The position numbers and the translations under genes were made by a program. A stretch of DNA of 64,000 nucleotides, taken from NCBI GenBank assembly GCA_014621425.1, contig JAANBB010000145.1, forward strand, positions 1 through 64,000, in the 5' to 3' direction. The first letter of the stretch is position 1, and each line of letters begins with the position of its first letter. This DNA comes from Cylindrodendrum hubeiense. Its lineage: Eukaryota > Ascomycota > Sordariomycetes > Hypocreales > Nectriaceae. Positions 24,213 through 35,620 of this stretch are shown in pieces. A model generated the notes under the pieces. It was not told the origin of the DNA and searched no databases. It was given only the letters and a program-made list of their open reading frames with translations.

Positions 24213-24575
24213 ATAGTATTGCTATTCGCACACATGCGGGCTACCATTCGCACACATATACAATTTAGCACCTAAATTTTAGCAACATTATGTATTTATG
24301 TACCCTTAATATAAAGGTAACTTTTTACTATTAGGGAATAAATTACTAAAATAAAGGTAGTATTAGGGAATAAATAACTAAGACAAAATATAATCTTAGG
24401 AAATAAATAACTAACATAAAATGTAGTATTAGGATAAATAAATGCTAATAATTAGCCTTCATAGATTTTCCTGCTCAAATATCATATTTGGTATATCGCT
24501 GGTAACTATTTTTGAAACAGCTGTACACGAATGGGTGCGAATAGCAACATGAAAGCGTGCGAATAGCAATACTAT
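24213..24575. mobile_element. MITE-like element with 19-bp perfect terminal inverted repeats
   Basis: The 19-mer at 24213-24231 (atagtattgctattcgcac) is the exact reverse complement of 24557-24575. Each end carries a second, imperfect inner copy of the ctattcgcac core (about 24243-24252 and 24534-24549). If the element proper is 24216-24572, it is flanked by TA on both sides, the target duplication of Tc1/mariner-type elements. The interior is over 70% AT and contains ~45-nt degenerate direct repeats built on attagggaataaat. It codes for nothing. Size, inverted ends, TA flanks and lack of coding fit a non-autonomous miniature transposon. Confidence 0.75.
24290..24450. repeat. AT-rich direct repeats inside the MITE-like element
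   Basis: Three to four degenerate units share the core (g)tattagg(g)ataaat(a/t)actaa with a following ataaa(g/a) stretch, spaced about 40-50 nt apart. They form most of the interior of the inverted-repeat element. Confidence 0.6.
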
Positions 24576-25193
24576 ATAGAAATCGAGAGAATTATAATCC
24601 CGTTGCCCACTCGATCTTGTTTGCACCACGAGGAAGGCTCTGGTTGGTGGCAACCAGGAGGAGAGTGATTTTGAAAGCACCTGGCATCAGTACCGCATCC
24701 TTCAGGGATAAAAAAGCTACATATTTGGAATCAGGCCGTGTAAACTATTAAAAGATCTTCCCGTATCCCCGATGAAACTTCTATCGTGGTCTATGAAAGA
24801 CGATTGATTGAGCACATTATCGGGCCAACTCGGGACTCAAGAGTGCTAACTACGCCGTAAATACCTTAGCCGAGTGCCAATTAAAAGGCGAGTAACAAAA
24901 TATTGGGTTCATTGCTACAATGCTTCGTTAAGTCATGTCTTTCAGGTCGTAGCCTATTGCTGATCCGGCGATGGATGCTTTAGTCCATTTCTTGAGATTC
25001 GCTGTCTCGTCTGGGTATAGGACAGCTGATGGAGGTAGCAAGATTGAAGATGTATTGTGTGGATGGCCTTGGGTGTACCATCTAGCAATAGGGCTCCAGA
25101 TACAGGGTGAACACAAATATCATTTAAAGCATAGCATACACGGATTGTATTTATGGAGTTTAGCGTTCAAGGGCAAATCATATCTCAAGACTC

Positions 25194-26104
25194 TCAAACG
25201 ACCCGGGTCAACATTGACCTTCTGCAAGTCGTATTCACAACACTTCCAATCCCGAAGCCAGGTATGATTCGCACCATTCGTAAGGGGGTAGCAAATGACA
25301 AATGCTGCCGCACCATGCTGAGGCGTTCGCGAATCGGGAGTTTGAATTGTCTGTTGCTCAGGTCCAGGCCTAGGAGATGAAGAGGTGTGCTGACCAGCTG
25401 AGACGCTGCTGGCATGAGTATCTGGGCTGCCCTCATTCTGGATTCTTCTGAGCCAAAAACGGAGAATGGTGCGAAGTTTGAAAAGGGCGCCTCGGATAGC
25501 TTCGGCGCAATCCAGGCTGGCATGTTGAAGGAGGCATATACGGTGATAGCATCTCGGGCTGTGAAAAGGCAATAGCTCAGTAGTGGAGCCGGTGATCTAT
25601 TCGCTAACCCAGCGAAGTATCCATCCTTGTAGACACACAGCGCAGTGCTGACGGCGGCCGTAGCAAAGAACTTGGAAGTCGTAGAAGAGGTTGTGGCAGG
25701 GTCGGCGCCGTTGCTTTCGGCATACATGGAATCGAACATGTTCGCGGTCGCGTAGGTTCCAAAATAGACGAGGAAAGGAATGAATATGGCACTCATAGAT
25801 GGCTTCGGTTTGTTGAGCCATGCCCGGACGCATGCTGTGAGAGAGGCGTTGGTTGCCGCTCGATAGTAAACGATCCTGAAACGATAAATTAGAACGCAAT
25901 CTTCAAACCAACGAGAACCTTGATTTGATGGAACTTTGGAAGTTCAATGCAATATCTTCCCGAATAAAGAGTGATAAATACGTACTTATCGATTGCCGTC
26001 ACCCATGGAGAAACGAAGGCTGAAGCCACAGCCGCAGAAAATAGATCAGCAAAGCACTGCCATGTGCAGCGCCGTTGCGCGTCGACGCTCATGAATTCAG
26101 TCAT
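25194..26104 (-). CDS. Conserved fungal protein of unknown function, membrane-associated (266 aa)
   Basis: Exons 26104..25986 and 25875..25194 flank an intron with donor GTACGT and acceptor TTCAG; the frame is kept. The protein has several moderately hydrophobic helices (ASAFVSPWVTAID, SAIFIPFLVYFGTYATANMF, AVSTALCVYKDGYF, LLSYCLFTARDAITVYASF). The C-terminal half carries repeated small/aromatic motifs and ends with a basic tail (CRRSMLTRVV). The pattern resembles small mitochondrial inner-membrane or carrier-like proteins of fungi, but I do not recognise the family. A second ATG twelve nucleotides downstream of the first (MSVDAQRR) is an alternative start. No catalytic motif is visible. Confidence 0.7.
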
Positions 26105-27619
26105 TTCGGGTTATTAGGAGGAAGACTCTGTTGAGAGATTGATGATTGATTGTCCTTGTATCTATTTAAAGAAAGCCCGTCTCATCATGCCAATGAGTAA
26201 GTATAGCAAGCCTGGATCATCACGTAATAAGTCGGGTGGGGGCTAGTCCCCGAGGATAACCGAGTGGCATTTTGAGTCAATCTCGCGTCCTAGCGGCCGG
26301 AACAACCCGAGCTCAACAGGCAAAACGGCGCCTGTATCCCCAACGCAAGCCATGATCTCGTAATGGTCTCTCAATATTAGCATTAGGCTAACCATTCACC
26401 GCAGTTTTGAAATGGTGGCTGTGGGGCAGAGAACGAGTGGAGGTCCTGGTTGGAGACGAGCGGCTGCGCTAGCCTCACCACAATCTGTGCCACCCTGAAA
26501 GTGGTGATGAGATGCGGGGGACTGAACTGGGGAAGGTGGCTGGGGACGGTTGAATAGCTAGGCTTATGCGTAGAATTTCATTAATACCACCCGAGAGTGC
26601 TAGCTGTTACAGCAGAAGAAAGTCAACCTAGAACAGGAGGGGTTAGTTACGACTGAGCATGCAGGATCTCGCCATCAAGAGGTAGCATCACGGGTGAATT
26701 GTAATCGAATTATGCAAATGAATGGCTACAATGATATAAATTAATGCAGGACATAAAAACCAACCACCCGTTCTCTAGTCACTTGATCCAAAAAGAAAAG
26801 TACGAAGTACGTAGAACCCACCGAACCCAGGGACTGCCTATTGTGATTGGCATCTCGCCGGAGTGCCTGCCTGCAAATTGACACTGCGCCTCAGTTTTAT
26901 TCAATGGGAGATGCCATGATATCAAAATACGACCAAAGGAACAACATAAAATTGTGCGATCCTGTGGCCATCATAGTGTTCATGTGGGCATATTTTCCAC
27001 TTTCAATGTCGCCGAGGCTAAAGTAAGAAAGTGCTGGATTCGACATTTTCGATATTGGAGATATAATCGTTGACGGGTAGGAAATGTAATGATGAGGATG
27101 AAAATATGATAAAAAGGTATCTAGGGCAGGAGTAAGTGCGTTTATGTAGTGGCTGTCGATGTTGTGATTCAAAGACCGGAGGAGATCACCACTTCAGCTC
27201 ATTACGGACGTTAGAGTGACCAGGTCGGGCAGAAATAAGGTAGATGGCTTGGTATGCTAGGTATGCGGAGTATTATCTTAAATAATTGCCTGTGCCTCGT
27301 ATCTACAATAAAAGATTACGCGCACACGGCGTATGGCGCTGTTATTCTCCCCACTCTGCTTATGGGTCGAGCCTCACAAGCATTCAAGCACCAAGCTGAT
27401 TAAGATAAGTCAAGACAAAAATAAGAGTGTATCACATGACTACACGAAAAAAGTCCAATTTATGACCAGTGAACCAATCGTACTCCGCATCCAAGCTGAC
27501 GGCCTAACATTGGCTGATGGGTGCCTAACACCTGGCATCGCTAGTGAATCTGGGCCTTGCTTCCCACTCTCGCAATTGGCAGCTCACTACTAATACGAAT
27601 CGCACGAGTAGTGGCAGCT
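26105..27619. other. Intergenic region between divergent genes
   Basis: This 1.5-kb region lies upstream of both the 266-aa gene (minus) and the gasdermin-like gene (plus). There are no frames with protein character. A 91-codon minus frame at 26897-27172 has an Ile/Tyr/Met-rich composition and no conserved look. Nothing mobile or structural is recognised. Confidence 0.5.
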
Positions 27620-28626
27620 ATGACTAACCAGGTTCCGTTCTTCTTCTTTGCCCCTACGTGGGACTATCCACCAGGGGGACCTATCCAATTAGGCAATATT
27701 ATTACTTCAATCAAGAAGCCAGAGCAGCCGCTTTACAGGTCTCCACCACCAACCAACACCGACATCATGATAACGGAAAAGAGATGTGTTGAATACTCTA
27801 AGCAGAAGATGAGGTCTGGAAAATTCTCTGTCTTGACTAAGTTTCTGAAGGGGCTCGGATTTGGCGTCGACGTTGGCGCGGAAGTAGACAATAGGTAAGA
27901 CCCCAGCTGCACTTGTAGTATGCTACAGCAACGATCTTGGATTTCCAGCTCTTGATTTCCGAACCCAAAACTGTTGCCAAAGCTAGTTTGCACTCCGATA
28001 ACTGTCGCTTATTGGCCTATTCTCACAAATTATTGGAAAACAGGGACGAAGAGATGTACAAATTTGACCTCATTGAAACCACGCAATTTGCGCCCAAACC
28101 CGAATATCTCCAGAAGTGCGTCGAATCCGACACTGTGCGTCGATATCTTCAAATATCTAGATATCGAAGACCAGTCTATGTCATCACCGGTTTAAAAGTC
28201 GTCACTGGCGCCAGCGCCAACACGCTGAGATCCCGAACCGTCGGCGGTACGCTTGCAGCCGAAGTCGACAACAGTGTCTGGAGTGGTGGCATTGTCCCTT
28301 TGGGAGGCAGAGTGGGACTAGAGGGAAAGGTCGGCAGCGAGGGAAAGACAAGTTGGGAGGGGAGTAGCGATTTCGTCTTTGCATTTAGAGTGAGGAAGGT
28401 CTTCGTGGGCAAGAAAATGGGAACAGTGATTAGTGAGGAGGATTATAAGAAGGGCGCTATGCTTGGGAATGAAAGTGAGAAGCTGAATTTACCAGAGCTC
28501 TTCATATCAAGGGAGGAGAATCCAGATGCGGAGGATGAAAGATTTGACAAGGAGGAGCTTAGGGAGGGTGAAGATTTGATTGCGTGTGGTGTTTTGAGGA
28601 GGGTAGACTCCTCCGACTCAGAATAG
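27620..28626 (+). CDS. Fungal gasdermin-like protein (RCD-1/HET-Q1 type), putative cell-death executioner (285 aa)
   Basis: Exons 27620..27894 and 28044..28626 flank an intron with donor GTAAGA and acceptor AACAG; the join is in frame and gives GAEVDNRDEEMYKFD. The N-terminus carries FFFFAPTWDYPPGGPIQLG, which I take as the signature start of the fungal gasdermin-like family. It is followed by a Lys-rich amphipathic stretch, then alternating beta-like strands (RRPVYVITGLKVVTGASANT) and a Gly-rich segment ending SSDFVFAFRVRKVFV. The last ~55 residues are very acidic and could be the inhibitory tail that is removed by cleavage in HET-Q1. Known members oligomerise in the plasma membrane and kill the cell during heterokaryon incompatibility. 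The adjacent subtilisin-like protease gene is the arrangement reported for het-Q1/het-Q2. The frame is intact. Family assignment rests on pattern memory and context, not on a search. Confidence 0.62.
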
Positions 28627-28805
28627 TTTTGGGTACGAAACGCAAAATGGCAGTAGGTGGCAGAAGGGATATGAGGTTCCATCTCTGAATATAGCATGAC
28701 AAAAGGTTTCAATCTAAAAATGCAAAGATGATATTATTGAATATGTTGCTACGTATTTGCAGAAAGTGCGCAAAACTATATTATCCCTATCGTAGAATCA
28801 GACCG

Positions 28806-31800
28806 CTAATTTGTCAAGATATCCGCGATCTCGAGATCTATCAATGCCTTTCCTTTGCCAAATAGATTATCAGCATTCAAACTCAACTCTATGTAATAGT
28901 AATCGTCCCGAGGCTTGTAACCCGGCCCCCTTTCAGCGATCCTTTTAAGCACGGCCATCATCCTGTCACGCTGCTTCAACGCAAGTGCATTCTTCTGTGA
29001 CAGATGCAACCTTGCATACTGTAGCAGGAATGCTGCAATGCCAGCCGCGATGGGAATGGCACATGATGTGCCGGACTTGCCTACAAGACACAAAGGGTTG
29101 AAATTATCGTCACATAGGGATTGCGGCCACGCCGACTCGACAGATTCTCCCACCGTCGCGAGGCTTATGTCATCCGGCGAAGCGGTTGGGCTGAATGGAG
29201 AAGCCTTGCCATAAGTATCTGTCGAATGGATGCAGATGACATTGGAGCTGCGGGCAGGATAGGCCCGGCTTTGCCGCCCGCCGCTATTGGAAGCGGCTGC
29301 GAACATGAGGACTCCACGGGATTTGGCATTTCGATGGCGGCTTCAAGTTCCTCGTAGCCTTCAAAATCGCGGGTGGGCCACCCGAACGACATGGAGATGA
29401 TGTCAACCTTCCACTCTCGAACTGCAAAGTCAATGGCCTGGATAACTTTAGCCTCGTTTCATCACGCAAGTTACTTCGCTCAATCCACCTCACCTTAGTG
29501 ACAATATGAGCACTTGGTCGTGCGTTCTCCTTGTCAACAATCTTCGCTATGTACAAGTCCGCATCTGGGGCGTAGTCAAGAAGCAGACTCGCATTAAAAG
29601 TGCCGTGGCCATTGCGATCAGGCACTCGCTTTTTGAACTCCTCATTATGCCAGTTGAATCGTCCTTTGATGTTTTCTTCGCGTGCTTCAAAAGCCACATT
29701 GTCCCGATCGATGCCTGTGTCGAGAATAGCGATCTTGACGGCCGACGGTGAGGGGGAGGAGCTAATGCAGCTTGTGATAAACTTCTCGTAGACGTTATCA
29801 TAGTTAGACCTCCATTCCACGTACTTCTGAGTCCTGTAGAAAACCTAAGTTAGTAACAAATTACACGAAGAGAATGGTGCCTCGGCTACTATCTGGTAAC
29901 TAATTGCCTTGCGGGTAGGGAAACGCAGCAATTAGCTGGGTGACAGTAGAGGGCGACGTACGCCGTGTTTGAAGAGTTTGCTCCCAGAGTCTCGTCATCA
30001 AAGAACCGTGACGCCTTATGGTCGTACTTAGAATTCGTCATAGAATCTATTCCTCGAGTTGTTGGAAAGAATGGAGGAATGTGCGGTGAGAAAGGTGGAA
30101 CGCGTTCCCAGAAATTGGGCCCCAGTTGTGGGAGATGAGGGTGTGTTTCGATGGGTAGATAATACTGCAACATCGGCCCAGGCAATGGACTGGGTGCTTG
30201 CGAATGTTGAGTGTTGAGTCCCTGGGAAGGCTGGCTTTCTAAGACCTGGCTTGACGTGATTTGGCCCCAATTTCCAAAGTCCAGCTCCTGCGCATACTTA
30301 TCCAGACCTTCGAGGGGAATTTGACTGAACCCGTGAGTCAAGTGCGCCTCCAATGGCCGAACGACCTCATCGTAGATCCGAGGCCTCATCATGTTATTGT
30401 CAAGCAGATTTCCATCTTCGTCTTCTCACAACTCAGCATCTAGGCATTTCTCTATAGCGATGAGTAAAGGACAATCCTCGGGGATCTGAGATCGGCATCC
30501 TTCAATCTCGTCCTCCTCTTCGCCATAAAACACCAGGAGCGCATCAGCGAGCGATACACGACCACTGGGCTCATAGATAAGCTCTATGCCATGATTCTTA
30601 GCTAATGTGTTGAATGGCGTGACAAAATAAATCTCCATCAATATAACTGCCAGCGCGACTAGTGCTGGGCAGCGGTGTTCTGATTCCAGCTCATCCCAGT
30701 CGCCTTGACCTTGGTCATAATCGTGTGAGTGGCAGATACCATCTGAGCCGTCAACGACAGGTTCGGAACTGTTGGGTTTGCCAGAAGGGGTAGAGTTAGG
30801 CAATTGTACCTGGATGAAAGGTCGCAGAGGAGTCCTGGACCGGGTTGTCTGGAAGAACTTGATGCTTGACGAACCCCACCCGGACTGAAGCCAAGAAGTG
30901 CCATGTAAATGGAGGACTGAACAGCTAATGACTAGAGAAAGCACTCGTTTGACTTTCTCTGTGAAGAATTGGTGTCTCTCTTCGAAACACCGGGTGAGGG
31001 ATATTGGTTCCGTGCTCTTGTCAATCCTGAAGTTGGTCCTCTCAAACCCCAGCTCGAAGAGTTGACCCTTGGTAAGCTTCAGCACCCGGCGTTGCAAGGC
31101 CTTTGTTTTTGTTTCCGCAATTTCTTTGCATAGCCGCTCTACTTTAATTGCTGCCTCACGCGCGTCGTTCGCTCGTACGGGTTGTGCTGCCTCTCCAGCT
31201 ACAGCCCACCGAACAAGTCGCTCTATAGTTTTGATACGAACCTCTTGCCAATCTTGCTCCATGGACAGGAACATGTCAAAATCAAGCTCTCCCCCAGTAC
31301 CATCATCGCAATTATCATGATGGGCTTTCCTGCTCGGCTTCCGACGGGGATGCTGGACGAGTTTCTTGATGGGTTTCCGGTATGTGCCCAATGAGAGTTT
31401 GGCCCCAAAGTCGTGTTGGTCGGGACAAGAACATTGCTTGCAATCTAGGAGGGCATCAAAAATTGACTGGGCTGCTTTCCAGACACCATATGATGGCTCG
31501 CTTATTTTGGACGGCGTGAAGCTGTCCACAGACCGCCTGGAAGCGGTCGTGGTATTTTCGGCGACGAGGTTGTCTCCACAATCCTCCAACAATCTGTCCA
31601 ATTTGCGACGAAATTCATCGGATAGGTCGAACTTCAGCCATCGACGTATGAATTCAAGTCTCGAGTCGTCATTATGGTTTCGTATGTCGCTCCAGTGTAG
31701 GTTGAGTGCTTGTAAGCGGAAGCTCGAAGACACTGGGTGCGCTGGCAACTCCGGAAGGCCACTCTCAGGGACCAATGAGCCGAAATGACACAGAATTTGG

Positions 31801-32009
31801 CTGACATGTTTGCTGTTTAACTGAGGAGTGAAATTTATGTAATCTCGAAACCTGGTGCAATGGAAGCCCAAGTGGCTATAAAACACTTTACGTGGCTCGC
31901 TCGTCTCCTTGCTTCGAGCAAATCCAGCGATTTCTAGAAGTGTCTCAGATGTTTGTGACAATAGAGTGGCGTCCCGATTGTCGTATGCGAATGCAGAGGG
32001 CATGTCCAT
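28806..32009 (-). pseudogene. DUF7580-subtilisin (S8) protease gene with an in-frame stop and a 1-nt frameshift
   Basis: Exons about 32009..29962, 29833..29494 and 29437..28806. Residues 1-527 form a helical N-terminal region ending in a DUF7580-like domain (HLHGTSWLQSGW, CPALVALAVILMEIYF, VSLADALLVFYGEEEDEIEG). A TGA at 30428-30426 interrupts the frame exactly inside a continuous motif (KCLDAEL, stop, EDEDGNLLDNN). A Pro/Ser-rich linker follows, then an S8 domain with catalytic Asp in AILDTGID (29721-29719), His in GHGT (29607-29605) and Ser in GTSCAIP (29066-29064). The reading frame shifts by one base at 29329-29331, between EAAIE and the AAASNSGG oxyanion block; no intron can bridge this. 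The partner is the tail-to-tail gasdermin-like gene 179 bp away. It is either a decayed allele, two separate genes, or contains base-call errors. Confidence 0.7.
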
Positions 32010-32673
32010 CTTGCTAAGCCACTTTGCTGCTCGCTACGATGTGTCGAGGCGCTAAAGCTGGTGGATTGCTGAATGATGAGCGGACCGCGATGCCGGTAGT
32101 CACCTGTGGAGTTTCAAATCCGAGAAAGTTGTTGCTCGTTGCTGCTCGCGGCGGTCATCCTCGCGGTTGAGTCCAAGACCTCGGGGGTTCTTCAGCTCCT
32201 GGATCAGACGACAGGAACGATACACCCTCAGCATGCAGAACACGAGCGTTGGGTGAACCTTTTATAGCGCAAGAGCTTCGTTGACCTAGTCTTCGATCCC
32301 TAGGCATTATAATTGTTTAGACTTGTTCAACCTAGGAGACAACATTGGGTCTTGAATCGCAGGTGCGGGGAATTGTGCGTGAGAAAGTTGATGCGGCTGA
32401 GGTGGAGCAGGGCTGTGACAAGGCTGTCAGATCAATTGGCTGACATGCCATTTTATCGAGCAGCATGCGGCTCGATGCACGTGGTATCCTCTATCTTTCT
32501 GGTGCCCGATGATGGTGACGAGGGCTATTCAGCCCCGCAGGAGCAAAGAGGCGTTTATTGTGTTTCTCCATCAAGCCGGCACACCACTGTTCACAATGCC
32601 GAAGCTGTCGCGCTGTCTTCAGTACTGATTGAACTACCCATGCCATCTGCCTGCTTCAGGAACCCTCGAAAAA
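32010..32673. promoter_or_regulatory. Divergent promoter region between the protease gene and the C2H2/ankyrin gene
   Basis: This 664-bp region lies between two divergent start codons, so the protease and the zinc-finger/ankyrin gene could be co-regulated. A tttatagcgc box lies near 32260. Only short frames occur, and no clear operator repeat is seen. Confidence 0.4.
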
Positions 32674-35275
32674 ATGTCGGAAGAAACGGCGGCGACGGAG
32701 CCACAACGACCCACAGTTGCCGGGCAGGCCAACCGATGTCTACTATCGTTCCAAGAATGCCTCCTTGAGGCGTCCGCGGTCCATCCGCGGGAGCTATCAT
32801 TAGTCGAGGATCAACTAGCGAGGTTTTCTACTTGGATTGCTAGCACGGGGGTGTTTGCTCCCAGTCGGGCGTCTATGGATCATCGTCTCCGGTTCGCCCT
32901 GGAAGTGCAAAATGTTGTCATAGGACTATTGGAATCGTTGGACTATTATACTCGGAATTGTAAGCAACCTTCTTTCTATAAAACACTATGTCTCGACTTC
33001 CCGCGCCTCCTACAACCTTGAAGCCACGTAATCGTCAAAGTTTGTTTATGAGTATTACCAGTTACTCTCTATACATCCTATCTATACTTTGGTTCTGGTC
33101 ATCTATTTTGGTTGTCGAGTTCCTCGCATGCCACATCGAACGTCCTACTCGGATTGAGTAGCCTAGTTAGCTTCGGTGATACCGTGAAGATAACTTACAG
33201 AGTCCTGCTCGATTTACCCAACCTGTTGACAAAACTCGACTAACTATACACAGGCTCAATGATTCTAAGCGCTCTCAACCAACCGTCACAGAAGATTAAT
33301 TTTGACGCCACTGAAAATAGTATTAAAGGACCACTTGGGGACATCGCTGCTGAGATAAGTCGTCTCCACAAGATATCGAATATCATCCGCAGAGCAGGGA
33401 AAGAGACACAAAATCTTAAAGCGAATGAGTTTTCTCTTGTAGATGATGAGGGTAACGATATAGCGCCGCTGCTGCTGAGCCATTTTCGACACCACATTGG
33501 CGATCGGTTCCCCGCCATTAATGACACGATTCAGGAAAGGCTTGCTCACACGATGCTTTTGAGGCGCAAGCGAATTCTCTACAGGAGATCTCGTCAGCCG
33601 AACAAGCCTAACAGACCGGAGGATATCGTTTCAATGGCCTCAATCACGTTGCCAGAATTTTCACCGGCAACACCCTTGGCAGAAGACTCCACAAAACAAA
33701 ATGCCCGCCTTGCTGGTAGCGCTGCACGCTCGCAGACAAAAAGTGCGACAACACTTGCCCTTGAAAGATTCCAAATGGCTGCCTCAACCCCATCTCTTAT
33801 CTCAGTAACTAAGACTGTTGCTCTTGGTAACCATGAGACTCTTGTCTTTCCACCCGCCCCTGGGGCATGTGCCCGACGAAAGTACGAACAACTAAAAGCG
33901 CAACGGCGGGCTGATCACGAGGCGGCTCTCGAACTTTTCTACCAACTTTACAAAGAGCATAATGGTGAATCTCCGATGAAACCGGATGCTGTTTCACAGC
34001 TAGAGGAACTTCTATCTGTCGCACATGCGAAGTTGGAGGAGACTATGAGAGACGATTTGCACGCAATAGGAGAAGTCACATGCCCTTATTGCCTTCATGC
34101 CTTAACAGCTCTGGATGTGTTTAATGAGCGGAAATGGCAGTAAGTACTAGTCAACTATTTACCCAAGAGCGACAACGTATTTAGCCAGCGGGGTCCTAAT
34201 CTCAAGCACCTACTAACCTGACTCCAGAACTCACGTCAAGAATGACCTTGATCCTTATGTATGTCTATTCGAAAAGTGTGATCAGCCCTACGAACTCTAT
34301 AGCCGCTACGAAGAATGGCTGCAACACATGCAAAAGCATGCACGGCACTGGCGTTGCTCACATCATCGTGAGAATCTGTTCTCGACAAGGGAGGAGTATC
34401 TCAGTCACATGCGGGAAGCCCACAATACTAAGCTTAGCAACACCCAACTTCGAGTCATGGCCAATAGAAACGCTCGGAAGCTTGGAAAGTTGTTTGAATC
34501 CTGTCCACTATGCGGCCAAGACAAGCTTGATGACCGACCCCTACATGACCACATTGTGGGACATTTAAGGTCCTTTGCCGTCAAGTCTCTGCCAAGTTAC
34601 GAGGACGAGATACCAGAGGCCTACGGGAGTGAGAACGGAAGCCTGGGCTCCTCCGATCAACAAAGCAGGAGTACGATAAAAGACCTCGCAGGATTGGAAA
34701 TGTCCCAAAGTGGGTCTGAGATATTTTGGCGCTTTCCGCCAGATGACCCTCTTTTGCAGCTTGAGTCAATGGGTAGCGAGGTGGCAGCTGAGTCTAGGTT
34801 TATGGACTGGAGTTTGGTCACAGAAGCCCGAGGATCATTAGTAAACTTTGAGCATGATTCAATAATGCAGTCGATGCTCAAGTGGAAGTCTGAGAAAGCC
34901 GGTAACGACGGTAACCCATCAGCGCAGCAAGAAACGAGTGTTCAACCCGGGGATCCCATTAGCACATCAACTGGCCAAGATGAAGCTGGGAGTTCTAATG
35001 GAGCAGATGTTGACACTAAAGACACCCAACTTGGTAGCGCTCTCGAGGCTGCATCGGCCACAGGCCATCAACAGATTGCAGAGTGGCTTTTGGATAAAGG
35101 AGCAGACATCAACGCTCAGAGCCATGCGACTGTCTCTGAGCGCGATAGTCACGGGACGACTGAAAATAAGGTCAGCGGGCCACTTGATGCCAATATAGAT
35201 GCATTGAAGCGGCGGGGATTGCCGCATCGGACAGGAAGGGCCGAGAAATGTGGGGCCGCCCGGGAGGGCGGATAA
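32674..35275 (+). CDS. C2H2-type zinc-finger protein with truncated ankyrin tail (739 aa)
   Basis: Exons 32674..32959, 33254..34139 and 34228..35275; phases agree. Residues 1-330 are mostly helical and resemble the N-terminal part of fungal C2H2/ankyrin and NLR-like proteins. A cluster of Cys/His fingers follows at about 371-510: CPYC...H, CLFEKC...H...H, C...H...H, and CPLCGQ...H..H. This arrangement resembles the acuF-type C2H2 proteins common in Pezizomycotina. A single ankyrin unit (residues about 660-690, GSALEAASATGHQQIAEWLL then DKGADINAQ) is followed by an unrelated basic Gly/Arg-rich tail and stop. Relatives usually carry many ankyrin repeats, so the repeat array is probably lost. 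The first intron (294 nt) is long for this organism and may hide a small exon. The likely role is in self/non-self recognition, inferred from context. Confidence 0.72.
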
Positions 35276-35280
35276 AAGGG

Positions 35281-35302
35281 AAGGTCTCCGACCAGAGACC
35301 TT
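35281..35302. repeat. Perfect 8-bp inverted repeat (hairpin)
   Basis: aaggtctc, a 6-nt loop, then gagacctt. It lies 5 nt after the stop codon of the C2H2/ankyrin gene, at the point where ankyrin-type sequence has already ended. It may mark the border of an inserted or deleted element, or may be a chance structure in the 3' UTR. Confidence 0.7.
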
Positions 35303-35620
35303 GGGCATCATCAAGCATCAACACATAAGAGTTACCTTTTGAAAGGATAGCTTGGTGGAGGAACGAGACCTTCCCTAGCCCTCCTAGCAGAGCCTGTTTT
35401 TAATTTCTGTATTATCTGTATTAATTTGCATTTCCCCCCCGATTTTTCTCTGCTATTAGTCGCGCCCGAGTCTTTGAGGTCGGGATTTACATCGCTTCCA
35501 TCACGGTTTTCAACGCCTTGCCAACGCGAAGACCATCTTTCTTTCAGCCCAAGCACCTAATTAGATGCTTTCCTTCCCTTTCAACCAAGAGTCAAGAAGT
35601 CACAGCCAATAGCTCCAGCT

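Larger units (their letters stand above)
24009..25193. other. Convergent 3' intergenic region containing an AT-rich MITE-like element
   Basis: This region lies between the stop of the vWA/alpha-kinase gene and the stop of the minus-strand 266-aa gene. The first half holds an inverted-repeat element (24213-24575, listed separately). The second half has only short frames and a run of moderately AT-rich DNA. No gene is supported. Confidence 0.55.

Noticed and set aside
26897..27172. 91-codon minus-strand frame upstream of the gasdermin-like gene
   Set aside because: It is Ile/Tyr/Met-rich from AT-rich DNA, with no motif and no splice partners; kept as non-coding.
27895..28043. Alternative first-intron boundaries for the gasdermin-like gene (acceptors at 27918 or 27948)
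   Set aside because: They require a poor donor (GTAGAC) or break the frame, whereas GTAAGA at 27895 with AACAG at 28043 keeps phase and joins two family-like segments.
30426..30428. Programmed stop-codon read-through to make the DUF7580-protease fusion
   Set aside because: The context after TGA is GAA, not the CTA context known for fungal read-through, and a frameshift further on would still break the protein.
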